This document shows positions 18,536 through 31,860 of a stretch of 64,000 nt of DNA, in pieces. Source of the DNA: an uncultured Desulfobacterales bacterium (lineage in GTDB: Bacteria; Desulfobacterota; Desulfobacteria; Desulfobacterales; JAHEIW01); contig CAMYLV010000009.1 in NCBI GenBank assembly GCA_947259495.1, forward strand, positions 28,073 through 92,072, in the 5' to 3' direction. Below the pieces are notes generated by a model. The model made no database searches and was not told the DNA's origin. It saw only the letters and a program-made list of their open reading frames with translations. The translations under genes were made by a program, and so were the position numbers. Position 1 is the first letter of the stretch; each line of letters begins with the position of its first letter.

Positions 18536-19000
18536 ATGCGCCTGAAATGGACTGGCCTGGTGGTTCTTCTGGGATTTTTCGCGGTATCCTGTGCCACAGA
18601 CTCCGGACCACGATTCAAAAATTTGCGAGCCGCAGAGCAACAGCGAACCCAGCAGCAATTGGAGAACAACTGGTCTCAATACATAATTTATTACATTCCG
18701 CAACATGCCGTTTTATTTGATCCTAAAGATGACAATAACACCCTGAAGGTGAGCGGACGGTGGATCAAGGTGGGTGATCAAAAGACCTGGATAGCAATTT
18801 TGCGGCAAAACACCCAGACTTCTGACAATATTATCAGTGTCTGGCTGGGTTCAAGAACCGGATTTCTTGAAATCATCGGACCCGATGAACAGTTTTTCGG
18901 TTATTTGGTCCATGAAAAAATGGACCTGGTGGCGCTAAAAATCATCGACCGCAATACGATGCGAATCTATTACTCACCGCAAAGAACCGACGGACCTTGA
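18536..19000 (+). CDS. Small lipoprotein, unknown function
   Basis: A 154-residue protein with a short signal and lipobox AVSC (Cys at about residue 20), behind AAAGGAGTTGAAGC. The mature part has a Gln-rich helix (EQQRTQQQLENNW) followed by alternating beta segments (VSGRWIKVGDQKTWIAILRQ). No family recognised. It ends 11 bases before the convergent aminotransferase gene, so the two share a short tail-to-tail junction without an obvious terminator. Confidence 0.6.
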   Translation: MRLKWTGLVVLLGFFAVSCATDSGPRFKNLRAAEQQRTQQQLENNWSQYIIYYIPQHAVLFDPKDDNNTLKVSGRWIKVGDQKTWIAILRQNTQTSDNIISVWLGSRTGFLEIIGPDEQFFGYLVHEKMDLVALKIIDRNTMRIYYSPQRTDGP

Positions 19001-19011
19001 TGAATCCTCAT

Positions 19012-20226
19012 CTATTTTAACTTCTTTTTTATCAACCTTCCCAGCTCGGCCACCGCTGCAGCAATTACAGATTCGCTGGACTGAGAATAGGACAGTCTGA
19101 AAGTATGGGTTCCGCTACCGTCGATAAAAAACGGTTGCCCGGCCACAAAGGCGACATTATGCGCAATGGCTTCAGTCAGAAGCGTTGAGGTATCAAGGGT
19201 TTTTGGCAATTTAACAAAAATGAAAAACCCGCCATCCGGTCGATTCCATTGAGCCTGTTCGGGAAAATGGGCTGCCAATTGCTTGAGCATAAAGTTACGT
19301 TTGCTTTTATAGTGTTGATTGTTGAGCTGAACGCGCTTTTCCCACAATCCGCTACGAATAAATTCCAGTAAAATATATTGGGCCAGGCTATTGGTGGCGA
19401 CATCGACGAACTGTTTGGCGACCACCATTTTGCGAATCATTTCAGGCGGTCCGATGGTCCAGGCCACCCGCAGACCCGGTGCAAAGGTCTTGGACATCGA
19501 GCGCATGTGGACGACTCGACCATGAGTATCCAGAGATATAATCGGGGGAAGATGTTCGCCCTCAAATCGCAAATCACCATACGGATCATCTTCGAAAATG
19601 ATCAGGTCATAGCGCTCTGCCAGTTCAACGAGGTGTTTGCGGCGTTCAAACGATAATGTGTTTCCGGTCGGGTTTTGAAAATTGGGTATGACATAAACCC
19701 CTTTGGCTCGCTGATTACTTTTCTTTAGCCTTTGCAGTTGATCGTCCAGTTGTTGGGTATCCATCCCCATATTATCGACGGCCACCCCCAGCAGTTCGCC
19801 GCAAGCGGCCATTACAGCACCAGTCCCACCAAAATAGGTCGGCAGTCCCACAAAAACAAGATCTTCGGGGTTGATAATCACCCGGCAGGCCAGATCCATT
19901 CCCTGGGCCGAACCGGCCGTAATAACAATGTGATCCGGGCTGCACACAATACCGTAACGCTCTGTCGCCAGGCGGGCAAGTTCGCGTCGCAACTCGGTAA
20001 GTCCCTCGGTTGTGCCGTATTGCAAGACCCGATCCGCCTTATCGTTGAGCAGCTCGTTCGTAATGCGGATGATCTCCTGGCCTGGAAAAACAGCCGGATC
20101 CGGCCAGCCGCCTGCCAATGATTTCATACCCGGTGAATCAACCAGTTTGTTAATTTCACGGATGGCCGATGGCACAGCGCAACAGGCACTTTTTGAATAC
20201 AAATGGGCCAAGCTTGATGTCGACAT
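19012..20226 (-). CDS. PLP-dependent class I/II aminotransferase
   Basis: A fold-type I aminotransferase of about 404 residues. Seen: GTTEGLTELRRELAR near the N-terminus, VIPNFQNPTGNTLSFERR, the Asp of FEDDPYGDLRF that contacts the pyridine nitrogen, and MSKTFAPGLRVAWTIGPP, which contains the Schiff-base Lys. This set is typical of the LysN/2-aminoadipate and valine-pyruvate aminotransferase group; the exact amino acid cannot be read from sequence. I chose ATG 20226 because TTTGAGG lies six bases before it; a longer form would start at 20250. It follows the thymidylate synthase gene on the same strand with a 45-base gap. Confidence 0.85.
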   Translation of the reverse strand: MSTSSLAHLYSKSACCAVPSAIREINKLVDSPGMKSLAGGWPDPAVFPGQEIIRITNELLNDKADRVLQYGTTEGLTELRRELARLATERYGIVCSPDHIVITAGSAQGMDLACRVIINPEDLVFVGLPTYFGGTGAVMAACGELLGVAVDNMGMDTQQLDDQLQRLKKSNQRAKGVYVIPNFQNPTGNTLSFERRKHLVELAERYDLIIFEDDPYGDLRFEGEHLPPIISLDTHGRVVHMRSMSKTFAPGLRVAWTIGPPEMIRKMVVAKQFVDVATNSLAQYILLEFIRSGLWEKRVQLNNQHYKSKRNFMLKQLAAHFPEQAQWNRPDGGFFIFVKLPKTLDTSTLLTEAIAHNVAFVAGQPFFIDGSGTHTFRLSYSQSSESVIAAAVAELGRLIKKKLK

Positions 20227-20271
20227 AATGAACCTCAAATTAGGATTCAATTGGGTTCCGGCGATGCGGGA

Positions 20272-21063
20272 TTAAGTTCTCAAACAGCGCAGGTTCGCCA
20301 AATCTTCCGCATAGCCGTAAAGGTGCAGTCCTTTACTTTCGACAACCATTTGACCGTCTTCGACACCTATTTCGGCGGCCATGTACTCTTTGAGATTTTG
20401 GATGGCAGCCAGGTTGGCCGGAAAACCGTTCCATAAGTCCCAGGATCGAAAATAGACAAAGAAATTTAGGCTGTTATTCTGAATCCGGGTATCAATCGAC
20501 CGCAGGCAGGGTGGATCCAGCAAGGTTAAATCCGAGGGATGTGCGACTTGCAGGACCAGTTGATTATTGCGCTCGCCGAACTTCCGGTAAGTATCAATCA
20601 CCCATTCGATCTGGTTTAAATAAAACTGGCCGTCTTCATCAAAAATAATTTTTCCGTCAACATCGCGCTTGTCAATTATGTCGGTATTGGATGTTTTCCA
20701 CCAGTGGAGCTTGTCTCCGGATAGCGGGACGCGTGTCAATCGTTCGCCGTAGGTATAGGACTCACCGGGTTCCTTGCGCGAGGACATTAAATACTCAATA
20801 TAGGCACGGTCATAACCGGGACCACCGTAAATGTAATCGTGTTCCACCGGATTGGGTATGCCGCATGCCGGCGGAATATCCGGAATCAGTGGTTGTGTTC
20901 CGGGAAATTTCACATGGCCCATAAAATAGTCATATTCCAGACGGGTTTGCCCCTCATAGGACCCGCGATCGATGACAAAGCGCTTGCCGTGATCTAGAAT
21001 ATCATGAACCGCCTGAAACCACAGATCCGGTAAATCTCTGGCATTAATGTTGTGAATATCCAT
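20272..21063 (-). CDS. thyA: Thymidylate synthase, archaeal-like ThyA type
   Basis: Converts dUMP to dTMP using methylene-tetrahydrofolate. The 263-residue protein shows the catalytic Cys region as LLDPPCLRSIDTRI, the FFVYFRSWDLWNGFPANLAA segment (normally RSxDxFLGxPFN) and the SKGLHLYGY end, as in the thymidylate synthases of archaea and some anaerobes. The bacterial PPCHALYQF sequence is not present. It lies downstream of gyrB on the same strand, separated by a 280-bp gap holding a mirror repeat. No dihydrofolate reductase gene is next to it. Confidence 0.8.
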   Translation of the reverse strand: MDIHNINARDLPDLWFQAVHDILDHGKRFVIDRGSYEGQTRLEYDYFMGHVKFPGTQPLIPDIPPACGIPNPVEHDYIYGGPGYDRAYIEYLMSSRKEPGESYTYGERLTRVPLSGDKLHWWKTSNTDIIDKRDVDGKIIFDEDGQFYLNQIEWVIDTYRKFGERNNQLVLQVAHPSDLTLLDPPCLRSIDTRIQNNSLNFFVYFRSWDLWNGFPANLAAIQNLKEYMAAEIGVEDGQMVVESKGLHLYGYAEDLANLRCLRT

Positions 21064-21135
21064 TATTATCTTTCTATTGGGGATTTTCTAATTTGCTAAA
21101 TTCCCATAATGCAAATTGCGCGAGGGGTCAATTAC

Positions 21136-21272
21136 CAGGTTCCAAGGTTTAAGGTTCAGGGTTTTATTTTTGAGTATTATGTGCTTCGTTGCCCAGAAGG
21201 AGGATAGATTCGCTGAGTGGCAGTAAGCAACCAGTGACTGGAACCTCTGAACCTTTGAACCCTGAACCCTTT
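21136..21272. repeat. Intergenic GAACCT-type inverted repeat
   Basis: AGGTTCCAAGGTTTAAGGTT near 21138 pairs imperfectly with AACCTTTGAACCCTGAACCC near 21250, around a loop of about 80 bases. A related pair of arms occurs at 56068-56235. Located between gyrB and thyA. Confidence 0.7.
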
Positions 21273-21343
21273 TGATTTAAATCGTGAGCCAAGTTCTCAA
21301 GAAGAAATGTTGATACAGAATGCAGTTATATGGTTTACCAAAC

Positions 21344-24915
<3,572 letters not shown>

Positions 24916-25217
24916 AATCTATTCCTTAATATTTATTAAAATAAAAAGATAATAATAAATAAGGACTGTTTATAAATCCAATAACATTGTAAGATTTTAA
25001 AATTATATAATAATAATTAAAAAAGATTGGTGAAAATTTTTTCAATTTAATACTAATAACCGGGTCGATATCATCAAAAATATAAAATTGTTGATAACGT
25101 TTACTTTTTAAACAGACTATTCACTGGTTATTAACGATATCATGTTTAAAAATATAATAAACATATATATTTAATAAAAAATAATAATTTCAGATAGATA
25201 CAAATATTTTTATTAAT
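24916..25217. other. AT-rich region upstream of dnaN, possible origin-type DNA
   Basis: About 300 bases, visibly AT-rich with runs of A, T and TAATAA. Two sequences resemble a DnaA box on the minus strand: TTATCAACA (25089-25097, one mismatch to TTATCCACA) and TTATAAACA (24967-24975, two mismatches). CGATATCAT occurs twice (near 25067 and 25135). No gene is visible. The dnaN promoter must lie here. Calling it an origin is not justified without strand-bias data. Confidence 0.4.
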
Positions 25218-26375
25218 CTACAAAACGGACCGGCACCAATTTTTAATTAAGGATATGTCACGTTTTTGCCAGCGGGTCGCTACCCTGTATTTGATAAAGG
25301 TTTTATATAATTTATCTAAAAATTGCAATATCTTATCATAAAGAAAGATTTTTTCTAAAATAAAACCCTCCATTTCTTCCGGGCTTTCAGGAGCGGCTGT
25401 TTTAGGTATTTTAAAACTGCTCAGGTTCAAACTCTCTGCCTTTATTGTGAACTGCCATTTTTGCTCGCCGGATCGGTAAACCAGATTAAGTTCAGCCACC
25501 AGAGCACCTTTTTGTAAGGCCAGCATAGCCTCTTCGAGACCGGCATTCTCACCTTTAATGGTAATTCTTTCAACCGACCTTTTATGCCGTTTTTCAAGGA
25601 CAATACGGTTGCCGATTTCCAATGAAGTTAAGTCCGGATCGGCCTTTTTTAGGATAACCGGGTCCTTTTCTATCACAAACCACAACCAGGTTAAAAACTC
25701 TTCACCTAAAAATTTAAAGCGGTTATACGCAACAGCAACGTCCAGCATTTTATTGATTGTTTATCCAGTAAAATGGGTCTGTGTCAGTCCAAGCAGGATA
25801 TCTTTTTCGGTATCCGTAAGGTCGGAGGTGTAATGTGCTGCCATATAGGGAATCAACCGAACCAGCGTTAAATCAAACGATCGTAAAAATAAGGTTTCCA
25901 ACTCCTCGTTGGCCGCCTTGAGATTGGAAAAAAACCATAAAATGGCGTCCTCATAGTTCCAGATAATGTCATAAATATTGGGTGTTGACGGAACCGTTGC
26001 GTTTAGGCGATCCATTACTTGGTCTCGAATGCGCTCTTTTTCGTTACGGGACAAATAGGGTCGGCCGCTTTCGGCCAGACGTCTGTCTGATTCGATCACT
26101 GCATGTTTTCTGACCACTTTGGGTGCAATGGTTTTGCGATCAATTCTCAATGAAAACAGAAGGTAATTTCCATATACAAACGCGGATCCGGTAAAATCCG
26201 GCTGATACGGCTTTTCAAGGGATGTCCAGCCAACCGCCTTTTCCAAAGACCGATCATCTATTTCAGAAATCACATTTTTATTAAGCCCGGCGGCGATCGT
26301 TTCCAGAATAGGAGTTTCAAGTTGTCCCTCAACTTTGTATCGTGTTAAGGAAACCGAGGCGGACAGTAAACTCAT
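25218..26375 (-). pseudogene. rdgC: rdgC-like gene interrupted by one in-frame stop
   Basis: Two open frames, 25761-26375 (204 residues) and 25218-25748 (176 residues), lie in the same reading frame, separated by TAA and four sense codons. The upstream part resembles the N-terminal half of RdgC, a ring-shaped DNA-binding protein that limits RecA (GWTSLEKPYQPDFTGSAFVY, VVRKHAVIESDRR, NYEDAILWFF). The downstream part resembles the C-terminal half (FLGEEFLTWLWFVIE, LEIGNRIVLEKRH, QFTIKAESLNLSSFKIP). No ribosome-binding site precedes the second ATG, so independent translation looks weak. A recent nonsense mutation, a sequencing error or stop read-through are all possible. Members with both halves joined have about the combined length. 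Confidence 0.6.
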
Positions 26376-26627
26376 TTTAGCGTCATTTGACCTGTTTTGT
26401 GTAAAGCGTTTATTTGGCTTTAAAGTGTAAAGCGGTATGAAACACCATATATAGTATATAATATAAAATATTTTAAGTATATAGCGTGTTTATTAGAAAC
26501 TGACAAGCTAAATTTAGGGTTAAAAAAAGACCCTAAAAATGCTATGAAAAAACGGTGGGTTTGCTTCATGCGAATAGAGCCGGTTTTTATTTTGCTTAAT
26601 TCCCCAATTTAAAGTTAAGAAACTTCC

Positions 26628-29600
26628 GTGAAATTTATTGCCGACTTACACGTTCATTCCAAGTACTCAAGAGCCACGGCTAAAAACCTGGATCTGGAAA
26701 ATCTTTACATTGCTGCCCAGCTTAAAGGCGTTACAGTTGTGGGGACCGGCGACTTTACCTACCCGGCCTGGTTTGCAGAAATTTCAGATAAACTGGTTGC
26801 AGCTGAACCCGGTTTGTATAAACTAAAAGCTGAACTGGCGCGGCATTGCGACCTGCGGGTGCCGGGCGCCTGCCGCGGGCCGGTGCGCTTTATGCTGGTC
26901 ACTGAAATCAGCAATATCTACAAAAAAAATGACACGACCCGTAAAAATCACAACCTTGTTTTTGCACCGGACGTCGATGTTGCCAGGCGATTCAGCAACA
27001 GGTTGGATAAAATAGGCAACATTCAATCAGACGGACGACCAATCCTGGGACTGGATGCCCGGGACCTGCTTGAAATGGTGCTTGAAACTTCCGACGAGGC
27101 TTTTTTAATCCCGGCCCACATCTGGACCCCTTGGTTTTCTGTGTTGGGCTCAAAATCGGGTTTTGATTCCATTGCTGAGTGCTTCGAAGATTTAACGGCT
27201 CATATTTTTGCGGTTGAAACCGGGCTTTCCTCTGATCCGGCCATGAACTGGCGGGTATCTTCACTGGATGCGTTTACACTGGTGTCCAACTCGGATGCGC
27301 ATTCGCCGCTCAATCTGGGACGTGAAGCCAATTTATTAAATACGCGGCTTTCTTATACGGCCATAAAATCAGCGCTGAAAACCGGTGACCCTGAACAATT
27401 TTTAGGCACCCTGGAGTTTTACCCCGAAGAGGGCAAATACCATATCGATGGTCACCGTGCCTGCAACATTTCCTTCTGGCCCACCACTACACTTAAACAC
27501 GATGGGCTGTGCCCGGTCTGCGGCAAAACCCTGACTCTGGGAGTTTTACATCGCGTTGAAGAATTAGCAGACCACAAAGAAGGCCGCAAACCACCCCGAC
27601 ATACCCCCTACCACAGCGTCATTCAGTTGGCGGACATCCTATCTGAGATCATGCAGGTCGGTCCCAAGTCCAAAAAGGTCACCCGGGCGTATCAAACCGC
27701 TTTGGATAAATTGGGTTCGGAATTCAACATCTTGCAAAATTTAGATACCGATGCCATCGAGCAGGCCGGCATTCCATTGCTGGCGGAGGCTGTTCGGCGC
27801 ATGCGGCACAAGGAAATCGACGTCATACCCGGATTTGACGGGCAATACGGGCGGGTCCGGATTTTTAAAAATAATGAGCGCGCATCGCTTCTGGGCCAGC
27901 AGTCGCTTTTTGCGATTCCCGAGCCCCCGGTGTCCGTGTCTAAAACCAGCGCCAGCGCACCATTCCACAAAACTTATATAAAAGACACAAGTGCTTCCCG
28001 GAATGCTAAACTAAAAAAGGAACATCCTACCACCAGTGTTTCGCCGCACATTCTTTTCCGCCAGCTCAATGACCGTCAGCGCCAGGCTGTAGAGCATCCC
28101 GACGGACCCCTGTTGATTGTTGCCGGACCCGGTACCGGAAAAACCCGCACCCTGACACTTCGAATCGCCCATTTGATTAAACAAAAAGACGTATCACCCG
28201 GCCAAATTCTGGCGCTGACCTTTACCCGTAAAGCTGCCCGTGAAATACAGCAACGCCTACACACAATTTTAGGCAATACCCATCAATTGCCGCTTGCTGC
28301 CACCTTTCATGCATTGTGCTTTAAAATATTAAGCGCTTACAAATCAGCTGAGACAGTCACTATTATTGATGACGATGCCCGTAAAGAATTGATTCGCGAA
28401 GCGATTACAGGGGTCAGGAATCATGGAATTACGGTCTCCCCAAAACCACAAAAAATTCTGGACCGGATCATTGCGGCCAAACAAAAGATCTTGGGTCCGG
28501 ATGACGCAACACCGATGGACCTTGTCACCGTTGATGACCGTGCACTGGCCGAGGTGTATCACAGTTATCAGAAGCTGTTATCCATCCAGGGACTATACGA
28601 TTATGAGGATCTGATTTTTAACGTAGTCCGACTGCTGGAGAATGATCAAAACGCTCGCCAACAATACCACAGCCAATTTCAGCATATTTTTGTCGATGAA
28701 TATCAGGATTTAAACCACGGCCAATACCGCATTGTGAAGGCCTTGGCTCCCCCCGACGATCCCAACCACCATCTATGTGTGATCGGTGACCCGGATCAGT
28801 CTATTTACGGATTCAGAGGGGCCGATGTGCGTTATTTTAAGCGCTTTGTGGATGACTATCCCGCCACCACTGTGATTCAATTAACCCGCAACTACCGATC
28901 GACGGAAACGATTCTGGATGCTTCGTTTCAGGTGATCCGGAATCACCGGCTGCGCTCCGGCGATGCCCGAACCTATTCGCAGATGGATGGTGTTAAAACC
29001 ATCAGCATCCTTGAGTTGGCCAGCGGCAAAGCCGAAGCCCGGGCGATTGCCCGGGTCATTGGCGAATTGGTGGGTGGCACCGGTTTTCATTCCATAGATA
29101 CCGGCCAGGTTGCTGATGCCAATCTTGTTTCCGCCCGCAGCTATGCGGATTTTGCCATTCTGGTTCGAACCCACCGTCAGCTTATAATTATTGCCGAGGT
29201 GTTTGAGCAGGAGGGCGTCCCCTTTCAGATTGCCAGCCGCAAAAATTGTCTTAAAAGCTGGGGCCTGGCCGAACTGATCTCGCTATTAAGCGTTGTGGAA
29301 GGATATGGCAGTGACCTGGATTTAAATAACTGCCTGTCGCTGTATTCCGTCGGCTTGAGCAAAAAGGCGGCCGGTCATTTTAAATCCTGGTGTTATTCAA
29401 AAAAATTATCGCAACAACAGGGCTTGGTCAATGCCAAACGATTTCCGGTTCCGGGCTTAAACCACACCCAACAGCAAAAACTCATCGATTTTGCCGAAGA
29501 GGTGGCCGGCATCAGCAAAAAGACCACCGGCATGGCAATTGCCGAAAAATTGCAGTATTTGTCACGGATTCCCCAATTCACCGCCATAGTGAATACCGAG

Positions 29601-30065
29601 CCCCAATCCCGGGAGGCGTTTATCAATCTTTTAACGCTTTCAAAGGATTACGGCGAAGACATGGCTTCATTTTTAGCGACCGCAGCACTTCACAGCGACA
29701 CCGATGCCTATTTACCCCTGGCGGAAAAGGTCGCGTTGATGACCATGCATGCAGCCAAGGGCCTGGAATTTCCGGTGGTGTTTATTGCCGGATGTGAAGA
29801 CGATTTGATCCCGTTTAACCGGCAAGGCTCTGAGCCCCCCGAGATGGCTGAAGAACGCCGCCTGTTTTATGTGGCCATGACCCGTGCCATGGAACAGTTG
29901 ATCCTGTCCCGGGCAAAAAAGCGCAGCGTCTATGGAAAACTCCTGCCCCGCTCCCCTTCTCCTTTTGTGGCCGATATCGAAAACCGCCTCAAAAAAGACG
30001 AATCCCCGCAGATAAAGTCCAAAAAGAAGAAAGAGAAGCAGCAGCAACAGCTCAAACTCTTCTAA
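26628..30065 (+). CDS. EndoQ-like PHP nuclease fused to UvrD/PcrA helicase
   Basis: A 1145-residue fusion. Residues 1-400 match the PHP-superfamily EndoQ type: DLHVHS, GTGDFTYPAWF, PAHIWTPWFSVLGSKSGFDS, SNSDAHSPLNLGREANLL and a zinc-finger segment GLCPVCGKTLTLGVL (Cys295 and Cys298). Characterised EndoQ cuts DNA 5' of deaminated bases. Residues about 470-1125 are a superfamily 1A helicase: Walker A GPGTGKT (residues 500-506), DEYQDLN (from residue 690), GDPDQSIYGFRGAD, LTRNYRST, TMHAAKGLEFPVVF and VAMTRA. A Pro/Ser-rich linker joins the halves and the end is Lys/Gln-rich. Start GTG 26628 lacks a strong ribosome-binding site. The gene is divergent from the rdgC-like gene. Damage recognition coupled to unwinding is inferred. 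Confidence 0.88.
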   Translation: MKFIADLHVHSKYSRATAKNLDLENLYIAAQLKGVTVVGTGDFTYPAWFAEISDKLVAAEPGLYKLKAELARHCDLRVPGACRGPVRFMLVTEISNIYKKNDTTRKNHNLVFAPDVDVARRFSNRLDKIGNIQSDGRPILGLDARDLLEMVLETSDEAFLIPAHIWTPWFSVLGSKSGFDSIAECFEDLTAHIFAVETGLSSDPAMNWRVSSLDAFTLVSNSDAHSPLNLGREANLLNTRLSYTAIKSALKTGDPEQFLGTLEFYPEEGKYHIDGHRACNISFWPTTTLKHDGLCPVCGKTLTLGVLHRVEELADHKEGRKPPRHTPYHSVIQLADILSEIMQVGPKSKKVTRAYQTALDKLGSEFNILQNLDTDAIEQAGIPLLAEAVRRMRHKEIDVIPGFDGQYGRVRIFKNNERASLLGQQSLFAIPEPPVSVSKTSASAPFHKTYIKDTSASRNAKLKKEHPTTSVSPHILFRQLNDRQRQAVEHPDGPLLIVAGPGTGKTRTLTLRIAHLIKQKDVSPGQILALTFTRKAAREIQQRLHTILGNTHQLPLAATFHALCFKILSAYKSAETVTIIDDDARKELIREAITGVRNHGITVSPKPQKILDRIIAAKQKILGPDDATPMDLVTVDDRALAEVYHSYQKLLSIQGLYDYEDLIFNVVRLLENDQNARQQYHSQFQHIFVDEYQDLNHGQYRIVKALAPPDDPNHHLCVIGDPDQSIYGFRGADVRYFKRFVDDYPATTVIQLTRNYRSTETILDASFQVIRNHRLRSGDARTYSQMDGVKTISILELASGKAEARAIARVIGELVGGTGFHSIDTGQVADANLVSARSYADFAILVRTHRQLIIIAEVFEQEGVPFQIASRKNCLKSWGLAELISLLSVVEGYGSDLDLNNCLSLYSVGLSKKAAGHFKSWCYSKKLSQQQGLVNAKRFPVPGLNHTQQQKLIDFAEEVAGISKKTTGMAIAEKLQYLSRIPQFTAIVNTEPQSREAFINLLTLSKDYGEDMASFLATAALHSDTDAYLPLAEKVALMTMHAAKGLEFPVVFIAGCEDDLIPFNRQGSEPPEMAEERRLFYVAMTRAMEQLILSRAKKRSVYGKLLPRSPSPFVADIENRLKKDESPQIKSKKKKEKQQQQLKLF

Positions 30066-30439
30066 TTAGCATGGTGTAAAGGGTATGCGGCATAGTGTAA
30101 ATAGAAATCTTTAACGCGATTTTCTAAATTATACATCAAGCCCAAGCCATTCGATGCTGTTGATTTTTAACTCAAGATTTCCTCTGTTTTTGTCGATATT
30201 TTAGATGACAAGGATGACAGGCCGGCGCAGGAATTATACCCCTTTGGTCGACGGCTTTTGCACCCCAAGAGATAGAAGTATAATTTATAAACACTTATAA
30301 TTATTATATATTATTATTAATCGCTTGAGTTTCAAAAAAAAGTATTGTAAAATTTATCATAGAAACGATGCGAGTGCGCCAAGGGGGGGTGTTGTTAATG
30401 CAAGGCGCCCAAGGGATTTGAATTTGTTCTTGAGGCTTT
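30066..30439. other. 374-bp non-coding stretch
   Basis: No gene on either strand. A very AT-rich segment at 30280-30325 (TATAATTTATAAACACTTAT and TATTATTATTAATC) probably contains the promoter of the lytic transglycosylase. A GGCGCCCAAGGG motif near 30403 also occurs near 3290. Confidence 0.5.
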
Positions 30440-31039
30440 ATGGGCGGACGCAGAATTTATTTTTACCATATTGTGGTCTGTGGCACACTTCTTTTTTTAA
30501 TGGCCCTGGTATCATCGGTGTCTGCGGATATTTTCCGCTATATCGATGAAAATGGGGTGATGCATTTCACCAACACACCGACATCCAACGCCCAGGAATA
30601 CAAACTTTATATCAAAGAAAAAACTTCTGTTTCCAAGCAGTTTTACGCAACCGACAAGTATGATCGTTTTATTACGGATGCATCTGCGCAAACCGGTGTC
30701 GATTCGCGCTTATTGAAAGCCATGATTAAAGCCGAATCCGATTTTAACCCGCGGGCCGTCTCTAAAAAAGGCGCCATGGGTTTGATGCAGATTATGCCCG
30801 AGAATTTTAAAATGCTGGATTTGCAAAACCCTTTTGATCCCTGGCAAAACATCAGGGCCGGTGCACGCTATTTTCAAAAACTTTACGAACGCTTTAACGG
30901 CAAACTGGCGCTCTCTCTGGCCGCATACAATGCCGGACCCACCGCAGTCGACCGCTATAAAAGAATCCCTCCGTATCAAGAAACCGAAGAGTATGTTCAG
31001 CGGGTGTTACGGTATTATCGCACTTTTAAACAACTCTAA
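30440..31039 (+). CDS. Lytic transglycosylase (SLT domain) with DUF4124 N-terminus
   Basis: A 199-residue exported murein hydrolase. A signal sequence (VVCGTLLFLMALVSSVSA) leads to a short DUF4124 module (DIFRYIDENGVMHFTNTP). The SLT goose-lysozyme-like domain then covers about residues 70-195: the catalytic Glu in KAMIKAESDFNP, KGAMGLMQIMPEN, and SLAAYNAGPTAVDRYKRIPP. It cleaves peptidoglycan with formation of anhydro-muramyl ends. Start ATG 30440 has TTGAGG five bases upstream. It stands alone, downstream of the EndoQ/helicase gene. Confidence 0.9.
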   Translation: MGGRRIYFYHIVVCGTLLFLMALVSSVSADIFRYIDENGVMHFTNTPTSNAQEYKLYIKEKTSVSKQFYATDKYDRFITDASAQTGVDSRLLKAMIKAESDFNPRAVSKKGAMGLMQIMPENFKMLDLQNPFDPWQNIRAGARYFQKLYERFNGKLALSLAAYNAGPTAVDRYKRIPPYQETEEYVQRVLRYYRTFKQL

Positions 31040-31119
31040 CCTTAATTTTTAAATTCCCTTTTCAAAAGAAGATCGATCATTATGGTTATATAATAATATC
31101 ATTAAAATGACTTTCAAAT

Positions 31120-31860
31120 TTAAATGCCCCAGCCACCGGAAACGGCAACCGGCGTTGCGGTAATGTAGGAGGCTTCGTCAGAAGCCAGAAAGGCAATCAC
31201 GCTGGCAATTTCTTCAGCTTCGCCCATACGGCCCAGGGGGGTATTATCGAGAATAGGCTGCTTGTATTTCTCGGCCATGAATTTCTCGATGGTGGGTGTA
31301 CGGGTCAGACCCGGCAGGACCGCATTGACGGTGACACCGTCCGGGCCGGCTTCTTTGGCCACTGATTTGGTCAGGCCAATCACACCGGCCTTTGCCGTTG
31401 AATAGGCCACTTCGGCCTTGGCACCGGTCAGCGCGTAAATTGAGGAGACATTGATGACGCGACCCCAGCCGGCGGTGCGCATATCCGGTAAAAGCAGCCG
31501 AATCAGCACAAACGGAACAACCAGATGAATGTTGAGGACATCTAAAAAATCGTTGCTGCTAATTTTGGCAGTGGTTCCGGGTCGATCATATCCGGCATTG
31601 TTTACCAGAATGTCGATGCGGCCTTTGCGTTTTGCTTCCTTGACGGCCTTTTTAAGCGCTTCGAAGTCGGTTAGATCCAGCGCCCGGGCGAACACCTGCC
31701 GGCCCCTGGGTGCAATTTTGTCGGCGGTTTCCGAAAGCGTTTTGGGATTTTTATCAAATAAAATCAAATTGGCGCCCTTTAAGGCCAAGACCTCCGCACA
31801 GGCCCGACCGATTCCCTGCCCCGCCCCGGTGATCAATGCCATATGACCGCTAAGTTCCAT
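31120..31860 (-). CDS. SDR-family oxidoreductase (FabG-like)
   Basis: A 246-residue short-chain dehydrogenase. Seen: the Rossmann motif TGAGQGIG (about residues 11-18), NNAGYDRPG, the catalytic Ser of NVSSIYAL and the YSTAKAG catalytic Tyr-Lys pair, then the VNAVLPGLTRTP segment. NAD(P)H-dependent reduction or oxidation of a small ketone or alcohol is expected; 3-oxoacyl-ACP reductase is one option. The start at 31860 is chosen because GGAGAGAAAAGCG lies directly before it; the open frame extends 21 codons further. It is convergent with the transglycosylase and followed on the minus strand by no partner gene. Confidence 0.85.
   Translation of the reverse strand: MELSGHMALITGAGQGIGRACAEVLALKGANLILFDKNPKTLSETADKIAPRGRQVFARALDLTDFEALKKAVKEAKRKGRIDILVNNAGYDRPGTTAKISSNDFLDVLNIHLVVPFVLIRLLLPDMRTAGWGRVINVSSIYALTGAKAEVAYSTAKAGVIGLTKSVAKEAGPDGVTVNAVLPGLTRTPTIEKFMAEKYKQPILDNTPLGRMGEAEEIASVIAFLASDEASYITATPVAVSGGWGI

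Noticed and set aside
24916..25217. Chromosomal origin of replication
   Set aside because: Only two weak DnaA-box-like sequences and AT-richness; dnaA is not adjacent. Reported as possible but not called.
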